Below are positions 42,989 through 51,856 of a stretch of DNA of 64,000 nucleotides, piece by piece (the first letter of the stretch is position 1; each line of letters begins with the position of its first letter). The notes beneath the pieces are model-generated. The model saw nothing but the letters and a program-made list of their open reading frames with translations, was not told the DNA's origin and did not search any database. Origin of the DNA: Ruminococcus sp. (GTDB lineage Bacteria; Bacillota; Clostridia; Oscillospirales; Acutalibacteraceae); assembly GCA_017458845.1 (NCBI GenBank), contig JAFSZY010000014.1:124001-188000 (forward strand). The letters run 5' to 3'. The position numbers were made by a program, and so were the translations under genes.

Positions 42989-43254
42989 TATTTAAAGAGC
43001 CTTTGCATTAGGGATTTTGATGATTTAGCCTCTGTATATTGTAAAGAATTAATTGCGCCCTCAATCTCGACCTCGCCTGTTTCAAGACTAAGCTTGTTTA
43101 TATGAAGCGAAGAACCTCTGACAATGAGATTGCCGAGTGATGTATTTACATTAACAGTCTCTTCATTAAATCCTAGAACATCATCTGCTCCCGTAATACA
43201 AAGCTTCTTACGGTTATCGAGTATAATGCTGTGCTGCTTACTGTTTTCTATCAT
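42988..43254 (-). CDS. yabP: Sporulation protein YabP
   Basis: 88 residues, small beta-rich YabP/YqfC family, with HSIILDNRKKLCITGADDVLGFNEE and LGNLIVRGSSLHINKLSLETGEVEIEG. In Bacillus it is needed for cortex formation and is read by SigE. The frame is open to 43275, but GGAGGG at the right distance shows that the ATG at 43254 is the start. A 12-bp tandem repeat lies just upstream, between this gene and hslR. Confidence 0.9.
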   Translation of the reverse strand: MIENSKQHSIILDNRKKLCITGADDVLGFNEETVNVNTSLGNLIVRGSSLHINKLSLETGEVEIEGAINSLQYTEAKSSKSLMQRLFK

Positions 43255-43300
43255 AATTATTCCCTCCGAATTCATTTAATTATATGGAGGAAATTAAAAT

Positions 43301-43346
43301 ATTATGTTGTATATTATGTTGTATATTATGTTGTATATTATGTTGT
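43301..43346. repeat. 12-bp tandem repeat, 3.8 copies, at the hslR stop
   Basis: The unit ATTATGTTGTAT is repeated at 43301, 43313, 43325 and 43337 (last copy 10 of 12 bases) without mismatch. Read on the minus strand each unit is TAT ACA ACA TAA, so each carries an in-frame stop for the hslR-type gene, whose stop codon is in the first unit reached. Perfect copies suggest recent expansion by slippage. Confidence 0.9.
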
Positions 43347-43580
43347 TGTGGTATACATTTCAGCGGCGTTATCTTTAGTAGCGTGCTCGTTGAGCTTTGT
43401 AACTTTGATTTTTAAATCACGAGTACCGAAGTTGATAACAATAATATCGTCTACATTTACATTATATGACGCTCTTGCGACCTTGCCGTTTACTATAACT
43501 CTGCCCGCGTCGCAAGCTTCGTTCGCGACAGTTCTGCGTTTAATAATTCTCGATACTTTTAAATACTTGTCAAGTCTCAT
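43338..43580 (-). CDS. S4-domain RNA-binding protein (HslR/YabO/RqcP-like)
   Basis: 80 residues, a single S4 domain (MRLDKYLKVSRIIKRRTVANEACDAGRVIVNGKVA). Proteins of this type bind ribosomes with stalled nascent chains; the Bacillus relative, YabO/RqcP, works in ribosome-associated quality control with RqcH. Position between hup/mazG and yabP agrees with YabO. The C-terminus reads YTTTT and runs into the tandem repeat that supplies the stop. Confidence 0.88.
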   Translation of the reverse strand: MRLDKYLKVSRIIKRRTVANEACDAGRVIVNGKVARASYNVNVDDIIVINFGTRDLKIKVTKLNEHATKDNAAEMYTTTT

Positions 43581-43596
43581 ATAATCACCTGCTTAA

Positions 43597-43626
43597 AGTA
43601 AAAGAGCTGTTCAAAAAGAACAGCTC
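43597..43626 (-). terminator. Terminator of hup
   Basis: On the minus strand a perfect 9-bp stem GAGCTGTTC / GAACAGCTC with a 5-T loop, then TTTTACTTT. It lies between hup and the S4-domain gene. Confidence 0.8.
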
Positions 43627-43642
43627 CAAAGAATAAATATAA

Positions 43643-43918
43643 TTATTTGTTAACAGCGTCCTTGAAAGCTTTACCTGCTTTAAAAGCGGGAACCTTAGAA
43701 GCGGCAATCTCAATCTTGTTGCCTGTTCTGGGATCTACACCTGTGCGAGCGTTTCTCTGACGCTGCTCAAATGTACCAAAGCCAACGAGCTGAACCTTGT
43801 CGCCCTTAGCGATAGCGTCAACAATTGTATCAACTGTAGCGGATACTGCCTTTTCGGCGTCTTTCTTAGAAATACCTGTAGCGTCTGCAACTGCAGCAAT
43901 TAATTCTGTTTTGTTCAT
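43643..43918 (-). CDS. hup: HU-family DNA-binding protein
   Basis: Histone-like protein that bends and compacts DNA. 91 residues: [25 protein letters not shown], the [24 protein letters not shown] arm signature and a lysine-containing end. GGAGGAAT precedes the ATG. Located 21 bases after mazG, an insertion into the mazG-yabO order of Bacillus that is common in Clostridia. No promoter is visible in the short gap. Confidence 0.97.
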   Translation of the reverse strand: MNKTELIAAVADATGISKKDAEKAVSATVDTIVDAIAKGDKVQLVGFGTFEQRQRNARTGVDPRTGNKIEIAASKVPAFKAGKAFKDAVNK

Positions 43919-43939
43919 AGTTTTATTCCTCCAAAAAAT

Positions 43940-44725
43940 TTATTTAACTTCATCCCATAGGGAATTAAGTTCATCAATATCAGCAGATTTAATATCTATA
44001 TGTCTGCTTTGCGCTAATGCCTCAAGGGCTTTAAACCGATTTGTAAACTTATCACAAGCGTCATATAGAGCCTTCTCGCTGTCAACATTCAAAAATCTGG
44101 ATACATTAACTACCGAGAAAAGTAAGTCGCCGAGTTCCTCTGAAATATTATCTTGGGCACCTTGAACAACCGCCTGCTTCAGCTCAGAAAACTCCTCGGG
44201 AAGCTTTTCCATAGCGTCCTCCGCCCTTTCCCAATCAAAACCGACCTTAGCGGCTTTTTTCTGAATCTTTTCAGCTCTCATCAAGGACGGCAGAGCTTTG
44301 GAAACACTGTCCATAGCTTCGCTCTGGCTCTTTTGTGATTTAGTTTTCATTTTTACGTCATCCCAGCTTTTTAACGCTTCTTCGCTGTTCTCGGCTTTTA
44401 CATCGCCGAAAACATGAGGATGACGAATGACTAGCTTTTTGCAGACATCATTGATTACGTCGTTAATGTCAAAAGCGTCCTCCTCTGCTGCCATCTCGCT
44501 GTGAAATACAACCTGGAGCAGAACGTCTCCGAGCTCTTCCTTCATCAATTCATTATCTTTGTTATCGATAGCCTCGATAACCTCGTAAGTTTCCTCGATG
44601 AAATTAGAACGAATACTGTCGTGCGTCTGCACTCTGTCCCAAGGGCAACCGTCTGGAGCTCTGAGAAATTTCATAATCTCAATTAAATCATCAAAATCGT
44701 AAGATTTTTTGTTTATGAAATCCAC
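43940..44725 (-). CDS. mazG: Nucleoside triphosphate pyrophosphohydrolase MazG
   Basis: Removes non-canonical or excess nucleoside triphosphates by hydrolysis to monophosphates. 261 residues with two MazG domains: the first around FLRAPDGCPWDRVQTHDSI and EETYEVIEAID, the second around FDWERAEDAMEKL and EELGDLLFSVVNVSRF, both with the metal-binding ExxE/ED pattern. The start is GTG with GAGGTGAT upstream. The tetrapyrrole methylase domain that is fused to it in Bacillus YabN is absent. Confidence 0.94.
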   Translation of the reverse strand: MDFINKKSYDFDDLIEIMKFLRAPDGCPWDRVQTHDSIRSNFIEETYEVIEAIDNKDNELMKEELGDVLLQVVFHSEMAAEEDAFDINDVINDVCKKLVIRHPHVFGDVKAENSEEALKSWDDVKMKTKSQKSQSEAMDSVSKALPSLMRAEKIQKKAAKVGFDWERAEDAMEKLPEEFSELKQAVVQGAQDNISEELGDLLFSVVNVSRFLNVDSEKALYDACDKFTNRFKALEALAQSRHIDIKSADIDELNSLWDEVK

Positions 44726-44773
44726 TTGAAAATCACCTCATAAACTCTGTATCGCCCATCAGCATTGAGTATT

Positions 44774-46576
44774 TTACCTTATAAGATGGTATTTTTCAAG
44801 TATAGTTACAATTTTTTCACCTTTTGGCAGGAATTTAAGCTCATTTCTTGTAAATGTCTTTAAAATTAACAAGAATGTAATATATATAATTCCCGCAAGT
44901 AAAATTGAAACCATTGTAGCCAATATCATATGCATATATTTTGAGACAAAAATATAGCAGAAATAAGCTCCGGCAGCGCTCAAAGCAGCGGCAATCGCGG
45001 GTTTTATAACCGTGGATACAAAGTCAGGCATAACCTTTGAATGTTTAACCAGCAGATATATAGCCGTGATTAAAATAAACAAATGAGATACAAGAGAGCC
45101 TACGGAACCGCCCTGAATGTTTATGGACGGAATCCTTACAAACAGGAACGTAGAAACGACCTTTATTACAATTCCAACAGTGAAAAGATAAAGCGGAATT
45201 CTCACTTTGCCTATCCCCTGAAGCATTGAGCATATAGGTGTTACGCAAGCGATTACCAGCGCGGCAAAGCCCATTACCTTGAGCACCTGAGCGCCGATAA
45301 CAGCCTGGGTATTGCTGACATAAACAATATCCATTATGGGATTGGCAAGAGCTACCAATCCAAACGACGCGGGAAGCGCGAACATCATTGTCAGCCTGAT
45401 TACAGTTTCAATTGAAGTTTTGAGCTCGGTCTTATTGCCTTTAGTCCATGCGCTGGTGACGTTAGGCATAGCCGAAGTGCCGAATACCTGTGTAACGGCG
45501 GTAACAAGCTGCATTAGCGGCGTCGCGGCTCCGTAACAGCCCCACAAAGTGGTGTGAATAGTATCCTGCTTTAGCGATTCAGACAAATCAACGCCCATAG
45601 CCTTGTATTGATCAACAATCTCCTGACCGTTGGTCTGCGCCAGACTATGTAATACATTCTGGATAATCAGAGAATCAAAGAATGTTCCGATATTCATAGC
45701 CAGAGCAGTTAAGCCTATCGGGATAGCTGTTTTTACGATTGTAATAAAAATCTCTTTTTTACTGCGAGCGTCAATGGACTGTTCCAGATACTCCTTAGGA
45801 ATACCGTCACCGCCGACTTTGTAACGGATAATCAGATAAATAAGAGAAGCTAAACTCCCGAGTACGATTCCCGCTATCGCTCCCGCGACGGAAAACGCCA
45901 TAATGGTGTTGTAGGCTTCTTCCCTTCCGCCGTTTTCAAAAGTCATCCCAAATACGGAGCCTGTAGTTTCGTACTGGTCCTTTCCTATCTTGAGCACCAA
46001 GAAAGCGATAAGAAGTCCGAACACAAGCTTTCCGCCCGCCTCGAATATCTCGGATACAGCGGTCGGAACCATATTGCGCTGACCCTCAAAATAACCTCTG
46101 TAAATTGACACAAAGCAACCTACAAGGATAGAGGGCGACAACATAAGCATAGCGTACAAGGAGTAAGGAGATTTAATTGTCTGAACATACAAAAAGCTTC
46201 CGCCAAACATTATGAGGAAGCATAACGTTCCCATTACAGCAAAGAACGGTATGCTTACCTTGTAAATCTGTTTGACGTCTTTATAACGCTTTTCGGAAAT
46301 GCTCTCTGAAATTAATCTGGAGATAGCGATAGGAAAACCCGCAGTCGCAACGGTAAAAATAGGGATATATATTTCATACGCGTTGTTGTACAAACCTGTG
46401 CCGAAAGCGGCGTAGCTGTCGCCGAAATACGAGAAAAGGTTGCTCAGCAGTATTTTATCGACAAATCCAAAGATTTTAACAATAACCATACTGACAGTCA
46501 ACACCGCGGCGCCCTTTAAAAATGTAGCGGACGCGTCGCTTTTGGCGTTTTCTATCGCGTTAAACTTTTTAGCCAA
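44774..46576 (-). CDS. Polysaccharide/lipid flippase, SpoVB/YabM-like (MOP family)
   Basis: 600 residues with about fourteen membrane segments, opening AATFLKGAAVLTVSMVIVKIFGFVDKI, typical of the SpoVB/YabM group of putative lipid II or polysaccharide flippases. Position before mazG agrees with YabM. At 600 residues it is longer than the 520-540 usual for SpoVB; two extra loops (about 175-215 and 300-330) hold most of the excess. The start is TTG with CAGGTGAT upstream, 15 bases after the zinc-ribbon gene. Confidence 0.85.
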   Translation of the reverse strand: MAKKFNAIENAKSDASATFLKGAAVLTVSMVIVKIFGFVDKILLSNLFSYFGDSYAAFGTGLYNNAYEIYIPIFTVATAGFPIAISRLISESISEKRYKDVKQIYKVSIPFFAVMGTLCFLIMFGGSFLYVQTIKSPYSLYAMLMLSPSILVGCFVSIYRGYFEGQRNMVPTAVSEIFEAGGKLVFGLLIAFLVLKIGKDQYETTGSVFGMTFENGGREEAYNTIMAFSVAGAIAGIVLGSLASLIYLIIRYKVGGDGIPKEYLEQSIDARSKKEIFITIVKTAIPIGLTALAMNIGTFFDSLIIQNVLHSLAQTNGQEIVDQYKAMGVDLSESLKQDTIHTTLWGCYGAATPLMQLVTAVTQVFGTSAMPNVTSAWTKGNKTELKTSIETVIRLTMMFALPASFGLVALANPIMDIVYVSNTQAVIGAQVLKVMGFAALVIACVTPICSMLQGIGKVRIPLYLFTVGIVIKVVSTFLFVRIPSINIQGGSVGSLVSHLFILITAIYLLVKHSKVMPDFVSTVIKPAIAAALSAAGAYFCYIFVSKYMHMILATMVSILLAGIIYITFLLILKTFTRNELKFLPKGEKIVTILEKYHLIR

Positions 46577-46591
46577 GCTAAATCACCTGTA

Positions 46592-47062
46592 TTACTCTTC
46601 AGTCTTTTCTTCGGTCTTTTCTTCAGCTTTTTCCTCAGCTTTTGCTCCGCATTTATAGCAGAAAGCAGCCCCGTTAACTAATTCGGCTCCGCATTTAGCG
46701 CAAGCAGCTTTGGGCTCCTTGGGGATTTCAGCGCCGCAAGTATAACAAAAAGCTGCGTTTTTGTTGAGCTTTTGTCCGCACTGAGGGCACTTAACCGTAT
46801 TGCGTGAAGCGAGCAAAATCTTCTCGACTTCAAGAATATTCTGCTTAGTCTCAGTAATTTCAGATTTAATTGCCTCAATCTCCTCTTCGGGAGCTTCGTT
46901 AAAAACAGCCTCGCCTAATGACTGATATAACTTGCCGAGATCCGAACGAAGGCTGGCGAGTGTAATGCGGAGCTTGCTTAAATCATAAAGCTCTCCCGCC
47001 TTTTTAGATACTGCCGAAGCAGCGTATTTTGCGTTAACTACTACATCGTCAAAAATTGCCAT
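46592..47062 (-). CDS. Protein with two zinc ribbons and a Glu-rich repeat tail
   Basis: 156 residues. A helical N-terminal half (about 1-85, coiled-coil-like) is followed by two zinc-ribbon motifs, CPQCGQKL...FCYTCGAEI and CAKCGAEL...FCYKCGAKA, and a tail of four-residue repeats (AEEK, AEEK, TEEK, TEE) from a 12-bp repeating DNA unit. No specific function is known; such proteins occur widely in Clostridia. GAAAGGAAG precedes the ATG. It is the first gene of the unit that continues with the flippase and mazG. Confidence 0.78.
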   Translation of the reverse strand: MAIFDDVVVNAKYAASAVSKKAGELYDLSKLRITLASLRSDLGKLYQSLGEAVFNEAPEEEIEAIKSEITETKQNILEVEKILLASRNTVKCPQCGQKLNKNAAFCYTCGAEIPKEPKAACAKCGAELVNGAAFCYKCGAKAEEKAEEKTEEKTEE

Positions 47063-47092
47063 AGTAATAACTTCCTTTCGTAATTTTTTATA

Positions 47093-47121
47093 ATTATATC
47101 ATCATGATATTAAAATATCAA
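47093..47121 (-). promoter_or_regulatory. SigA-type promoter of the zinc-ribbon-flippase-mazG unit
   Basis: On the minus strand TTGATA (47116-47121) and a perfect TATAAT (47093-47098) with a 17-bp spacer, placed 3 bases after the hemZ stop. Confidence 0.8.
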
Positions 47122-47124
47122 TCA

Positions 47125-48558
47125 TCAATTGTCGTAAAATGTACAGATGGATTTCTTCCTGTTGAGGATTTCATCAAATCTGTCAATGTATTCATACGCG
47201 TATTTAAAGTTGAATATACGCTCAAGATATGTGGTTCCAAAGCGTTTAAGCTTTGTTACAGCTCCCGCGCCGCACCCTAGAATGGTGTGGGTTTCATCCA
47301 TAACAAATATATTATAGAGGCTTTCGAAGCCTTTCTTTGACCAGCCTGTATTCTCAAGGTTACCTACCATCCTGCTTTGGCGATACAGATAATACGGTAA
47401 ATAATCATTAGCTATAAGTTTATCGTTTGAATAAGACAACATCTCAGCAGTTTTTACAGCGTCCTCACGGTTGATTGTTGAACCGTTTTGAGTTAGTGAA
47501 GCGCTGCGTTTCATAGATAAAGTATGAATAGTGATGCATTCAGGATTGAGCTCAATTATTCTATTCAAAGTAGATTTAAAACTGTCTACAGAATCTTTGG
47601 GCAAGCCCGCAATCAAGTCAGTATTAATGTTTTTAAAACCGACTTTTCCGGCAAGCTTAAAAGCCTCAACGGTCTGCTCCGCCGTATGATGTCTGCCGAT
47701 AGCTTCAAGAACACTGTCATTCAAGGTTTGCGGATTTATAGAAATTCTATCCACATTATTTTCTAAAATAGAATTAAGTTTATCCAAGGTTATAGTGTCG
47801 GGTCTGCCCGCTTCGACAGTGAACTCACGGCACGTTGACATATCAAAGCTGTTATTTACAGTTGACAATACCTTATCCATCTGTTCGGGCGAAAGAGTTG
47901 TGGGCGTTCCGCCACCCATATATACTGTTTCAAGGCGTAGGTTTAAGTCGGACGCTATTTTCGCGGTGTGCTTTATTTCCTCGCACAAAAGCTTTACATA
48001 AGGCTCTACAAGGTGCTTGGAGCGTTCTATTGAGCTTTGAACAAAAGAACAATAGTGACAGCATGTGGGACAAAAAGGAATAGCTATATATAAACTGAAA
48101 GATTCTTTTCGCGATAGGTCGATAAACTTCTTTTCGATTTTTTCGGTTATTTGAGTAAGCTTAAGCTTTTCGTCATTTACAAAAAGCTTTTCCTTAAAAT
48201 ATTCGTCAGCGTAATCTTTACCGCCTGAGTTAAGCAGATTACGATATAGCTTTACAGGACGAACTCCTGTGATCATCCCCCACGGCGGAGTAACTTCCGT
48301 CAGTTTGCAGAGGATTTTGTATAGGAGCTCACATAGCATTCGCTCGTCTTCCGCATCATCTGATACGTTAGCCGATGAACTCTCAACGAAATTTCCGCAT
48401 TTTACCTCTACAAAAAGGTTTTCGCTTCTGAGAGCTTTGATATACGGCTCCTCAAAAGCTTTGGAATCTTTTATAACAGTTATCTTTTCGTTGGGGTAAA
48501 AGAGTCTTGTGAGATTCTCAAGCTCATAATGAAACGCGTGATTTATATACAAATTCAT
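47125..48558 (-). CDS. hemZ: Radical SAM coproporphyrinogen dehydrogenase-like HemZ
   Basis: 477 residues of the oxygen-independent coproporphyrinogen III oxidase-like family. The radical-SAM cluster motif is CPTCCHYC (CxxxCxxC, about residues 167-174), followed by the SAM site YMGGGTPTTL, and the N-terminal 150 residues are the extra domain typical of HemZ. Whether it makes heme is doubtful, since no other heme gene is near and many Clostridia with HemZ lack the rest of the pathway. Last gene of the long unit, one base after the metallo-hydrolase. Confidence 0.88.
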   Translation of the reverse strand: MNLYINHAFHYELENLTRLFYPNEKITVIKDSKAFEEPYIKALRSENLFVEVKCGNFVESSSANVSDDAEDERMLCELLYKILCKLTEVTPPWGMITGVRPVKLYRNLLNSGGKDYADEYFKEKLFVNDEKLKLTQITEKIEKKFIDLSRKESFSLYIAIPFCPTCCHYCSFVQSSIERSKHLVEPYVKLLCEEIKHTAKIASDLNLRLETVYMGGGTPTTLSPEQMDKVLSTVNNSFDMSTCREFTVEAGRPDTITLDKLNSILENNVDRISINPQTLNDSVLEAIGRHHTAEQTVEAFKLAGKVGFKNINTDLIAGLPKDSVDSFKSTLNRIIELNPECITIHTLSMKRSASLTQNGSTINREDAVKTAEMLSYSNDKLIANDYLPYYLYRQSRMVGNLENTGWSKKGFESLYNIFVMDETHTILGCGAGAVTKLKRFGTTYLERIFNFKYAYEYIDRFDEILNRKKSICTFYDN

Positions 48559-48559
48559 A

Positions 48560-49192
48560 TTAAACCCTGCTCATTAAAGGATTATACTTTCTTTCACGGT
48601 CAAGATTTGTCATATATCCGTGTCCCGGGAAAACATTGTAATCTCCGTCAAGATTTTTTAATCTTCTCATTGATTCAATCATCTGAGCGTCGTCACCTGT
48701 AGGCAGGTCTGTACGACCATAGCTGTCTCTAAATAGCGTATCCCCGGCGATAATACTTTCATCAAATATATAACAGCCCGAGTCAATTGTGTGCCCGGGG
48801 GTGTATAAATACTTAATCTCGGTTTCGCCTAGATTAAAAGTTTCTCCGTCACTGAGAAGAATATCGCCGCTGAACGGCTCGATATCGGGAATATCGGGAT
48901 GAAACGCTGAATGATTCAGATAATTATCATTTAAAAACTTATCTGTTTTCTTTCCGCATATTATTTTTGCCGAAAACATTTCGGCAAGCTGTCTGGCGTA
49001 ACCTATATGGTCATAATGTCCATGAGTGAGAATCACATACTTTAATTCTCCTGAAGAATTTTTAATCTCTTTAATAAGAGCATTGCTCTTATCCCCCGGG
49101 TCAACTACAGCCATATCACCTGTAGCTTCATCAGTCAGGAGAAAACAATTGGTCATAACAGGACCGACAGTAACGCATTTGATATCAATCAT
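48560..49192 (-). CDS. Metallo-beta-lactamase-fold hydrolase, glyoxalase II-like
   Basis: 210 residues with the two-metal motif THGHYDHIG, the later ligands in TPGHTIDSGC, AGDTLF and VFPGHGYMT. Similar to the glyoxalase II-like hydrolases encoded after dtd in many Clostridia; the substrate is unknown. It overlaps the end of dtd by 4 bases (ATGA). Confidence 0.9.
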   Translation of the reverse strand: MIDIKCVTVGPVMTNCFLLTDEATGDMAVVDPGDKSNALIKEIKNSSGELKYVILTHGHYDHIGYARQLAEMFSAKIICGKKTDKFLNDNYLNHSAFHPDIPDIEPFSGDILLSDGETFNLGETEIKYLYTPGHTIDSGCYIFDESIIAGDTLFRDSYGRTDLPTGDDAQMIESMRRLKNLDGDYNVFPGHGYMTNLDRERKYNPLMSRV

Positions 49193-49638
49193 TTCAAGTC
49201 CTCCGAATCAAGCACCAGAGTTACGGGACCGTCATTGCAAAGGTTCACCTGCATATCAGCGCCGAATACACCTGTCTGAACATCAACTCCGTTTTTTCGC
49301 ATTTCGTCACAGAAAAACTCATATAAAGGTTCAGAAACATCGGGACGCGCTGCGTTTATGAAGCTCGGACGTCTGCCGTGCGAACAGTCGGCGTATAAGG
49401 TGAAGTTAGAAACAACAATCACAGTACCGCCAACGTCGCTCAAAGACAGGTTCATCTTATCGTTATCATCAGTAAAAATCCTGAGACCGGAAATCTTTTT
49501 GACAAGCTTTAAGACTTCGGCTTCTGTGTCACCGTTTTTTACTCCAAGCAACAGTAAAAAGCCTTTTTCAATAGACGCGGCAGTCTTGTTGTTAATATCT
49601 ACAGTACAGTTATTTACAAGCTGTAAAACTACTCTCAT
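49189..49638 (-). CDS. dtd: D-aminoacyl-tRNA deacylase
   Basis: Removes D-amino acids wrongly attached to tRNA. 149 residues, standard length, beginning MRVVLQLVNNCTVDINNKTAASIEKGFLLLLGV; the catalytic SxFTL motif reads VVSNFTLYAD, with asparagine where most family members have glutamine, and the Gly-cisPro motif is in NDGPVTLVLDS. Follows rel after 10 bases, the usual rel-dtd pair. Confidence 0.94.
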   Translation of the reverse strand: MRVVLQLVNNCTVDINNKTAASIEKGFLLLLGVKNGDTEAEVLKLVKKISGLRIFTDDNDKMNLSLSDVGGTVIVVSNFTLYADCSHGRRPSFINAARPDVSEPLYEFFCDEMRKNGVDVQTGVFGADMQVNLCNDGPVTLVLDSEDLK

Positions 49639-49648
49639 ATATTCCTCA

Positions 49649-51856
49649 CTAAAATCTTCTTATTGAAATTACGTCCCTGATAGCCTCAAGGCGTTTTATC
49701 ACAGTATCGAGGTGCTCGCGGTTCTGTACTTCAATTGTCGCGGTAACAACAGCCTGACCGTTGTTTATCTGGCGCGAGTTGAGCGTGTGAATAAAAATTC
49801 TCATTGATGACAATGCGATTGTGACGTCCGCAAGCAGACCAGTTCTGTCTACACAGATAATTTCAAGCGTAGAATGGAAGCTGTCTTGAACCTCGTCCTC
49901 CCAGCGCACGTTTACATAACGCTCGGGCTCTTCCGCATTTGAAATATCGACAGGAATATTGGGACAATTGCGTTTGTGGATAGACACGCCGAATCCTCTT
50001 GTGATATATCCGATTATTTCATCACCGGGAAGCGGATTACAGCAATGTGAGAATTTAATAAGGCAATCTTCCATCCCCTCGACAACAACACCCGACTTAA
50101 TACTGCTCTTTCTGTGCTGAGGTTTATTTGCCGCGGTCGCGGGAGCTTCGTCCTCATCCTTGAACTTGGTATTGTACTCCTCACGGATACGCGGCATAAC
50201 TTTCCAAAGCTGAATTCCGCCGTAACCTATTGACGCATACAAATCCTCTACGGTATTGAACTTGTTTTTCTTAAGCATAAACTTGAGCAATTCTTCAAGC
50301 TGTTTGTCATCAAGTACAATATTGCTGTGCTTTAGCTCGCGCTCAAGCATAGTTTTGCCTTCGATGATATTCTCGTCGCGCTTTTCACGTTTAAACCACT
50401 GTCTTATTTTTGAGCGAGCGGAAGATGTTTTACAAATCTCTATCCAATCACGCCTGGGGTGGCTGTCCTTCTGAGTCAGGATTTCACAGATTTCACCCGT
50501 GTTTAGCTTATAATCTATCGGAACAATACGCTTGTCTACCTTAGCGCCAACCATATGGTTGCCGACTTCGGTATGAATAAGGTACGCTAAGTCAATAACT
50601 GTACCGCCTTCGGGAAGATTAAATACATCGCCTTTAGGAGAGAAAACATATACTTCACGCTGAGCGAAGTCATTTCTGATATTTCTGATAATATCGGTAT
50701 TATCGTCAGTATCAATCTGAGCCGCGAGAACGTCTTTGATTCTGTTGATATTCTCGTCAAGCTCGCGCGCCTTTTTGTTATTAAGAATTTTAGTAAAACC
50801 GAGCTTATACTTCCAGTGCGCGGCAATTCCGTTCTCGGCGGTATTGTGCATTTCCCACGTTCTGATTTGCACTTCAAACGGAATACCCTCGTTATCAATT
50901 ACCGTAGTATGCAGAGATTGATACATATTAGGCTTTGGAGTAGAGATATAATCCTTGAACCTGTTTGGAATAGGGGTGTACAAATCGTGAATTACACCGA
51001 GGATATTATAGCAGTCCTTGATTTCATCAACAATTATTCTCAAAGCGAAGAAATCATAAATCTGGTCAATGGTTTTGTTTCTCAGGTAAGTCTTTCGATA
51101 AATGCTGTTTATGCTCTTTACTCTTCCATACACAGAAATCTTGTTATGGTTCATCTTTGAGGCTTTGACGATCTCCTTCTTTTTTCGCTCAATAAACTTG
51201 TCTCTTTCGCCCTCTTTAAGCAACAAAGTCTGCTCTATTTCGTTGTAAGCGACAGGGTCAAGATATCTCAGCGATAAGTCCTCGAGCTCCTCTTTGACCG
51301 CTGTCATACCTAGGCGATGAGCTATGGGAGCGAAAACCTCCATATTTTCACGGGATTTGTCACGACGTTTTTGCTCGGGCATACACTCGATTGTACGCAT
51401 ATTATGCAGGCGGTCGGCGAGCTTAACAATAATTACGCGGATATCGTTAGACATAGCTATAAGCATTTTCCTGACGTTTTCCGCCTGTTGCTCTTCACGG
51501 CTGTATAGCTTAATCTTAGAAATTTTAGTAACGCCGTCAACTATATTAGCGACATCTTTGCTGAACTCTTTACGCACAAAGTCGGTTGTGTAGTCGGTAT
51601 CCTCTACAACATCGTGCAAAATCGCGGCAAGAATAGAGTCGGTATCCATTCCCCACCCGGCTATAATACAAGCTACCGAGGTTGGATGAAGGATAAAAGG
51701 TATACCGGAAATACGGCGCTGGTCACCGTGAGCTTTTTCGGCTATATTATATGCCTTCTGGATTTTTTTGAGGTCATAGTTATTATTGCTCTTTTTGATG
51801 ATTTCCATCAATTCATCAAAATCCTGATAGTGAACGACTTCATCATATTTACTCAT
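49649..51856 (-). CDS. rel: Bifunctional (p)ppGpp synthetase/hydrolase (Rel)
   Basis: Makes and breaks the stringent-response alarmone. 735 residues: HD hydrolase domain (ISGIPFILHPTSVA, LHDVVEDTDYTT, around 45-180), synthetase domain (YGRVKSINSIYRKTYLRN, MYQSLHTTV, about 240-350), TGS domain (VFSPKGDVFNLPEGGTVIDLAYLIHTEVG), a zinc-finger-like stretch (HCCNPLPGDEIIGYITRG) and a C-terminal ACT domain. AGGAGG precedes the ATG, which overlaps the recJ stop by 8 bases. Both active sites look intact. Confidence 0.97.
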   Translation of the reverse strand: MSKYDEVVHYQDFDELMEIIKKSNNNYDLKKIQKAYNIAEKAHGDQRRISGIPFILHPTSVACIIAGWGMDTDSILAAILHDVVEDTDYTTDFVRKEFSKDVANIVDGVTKISKIKLYSREEQQAENVRKMLIAMSNDIRVIIVKLADRLHNMRTIECMPEQKRRDKSRENMEVFAPIAHRLGMTAVKEELEDLSLRYLDPVAYNEIEQTLLLKEGERDKFIERKKKEIVKASKMNHNKISVYGRVKSINSIYRKTYLRNKTIDQIYDFFALRIIVDEIKDCYNILGVIHDLYTPIPNRFKDYISTPKPNMYQSLHTTVIDNEGIPFEVQIRTWEMHNTAENGIAAHWKYKLGFTKILNNKKARELDENINRIKDVLAAQIDTDDNTDIIRNIRNDFAQREVYVFSPKGDVFNLPEGGTVIDLAYLIHTEVGNHMVGAKVDKRIVPIDYKLNTGEICEILTQKDSHPRRDWIEICKTSSARSKIRQWFKREKRDENIIEGKTMLERELKHSNIVLDDKQLEELLKFMLKKNKFNTVEDLYASIGYGGIQLWKVMPRIREEYNTKFKDEDEAPATAANKPQHRKSSIKSGVVVEGMEDCLIKFSHCCNPLPGDEIIGYITRGFGVSIHKRNCPNIPVDISNAEEPERYVNVRWEDEVQDSFHSTLEIICVDRTGLLADVTIALSSMRIFIHTLNSRQINNGQAVVTATIEVQNREHLDTVIKRLEAIRDVISIRRF

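Noticed and set aside
43301-43346. CRISPR array
   Set aside because: The repeats are 12 bp, directly joined without spacers, and no cas gene is near.
43231-43584. Plus-strand ORF starting with YYVVYYVVYYVV
   Set aside because: Its start is only the tandem repeat read in the wrong strand, and the rest is the antisense of hslR.
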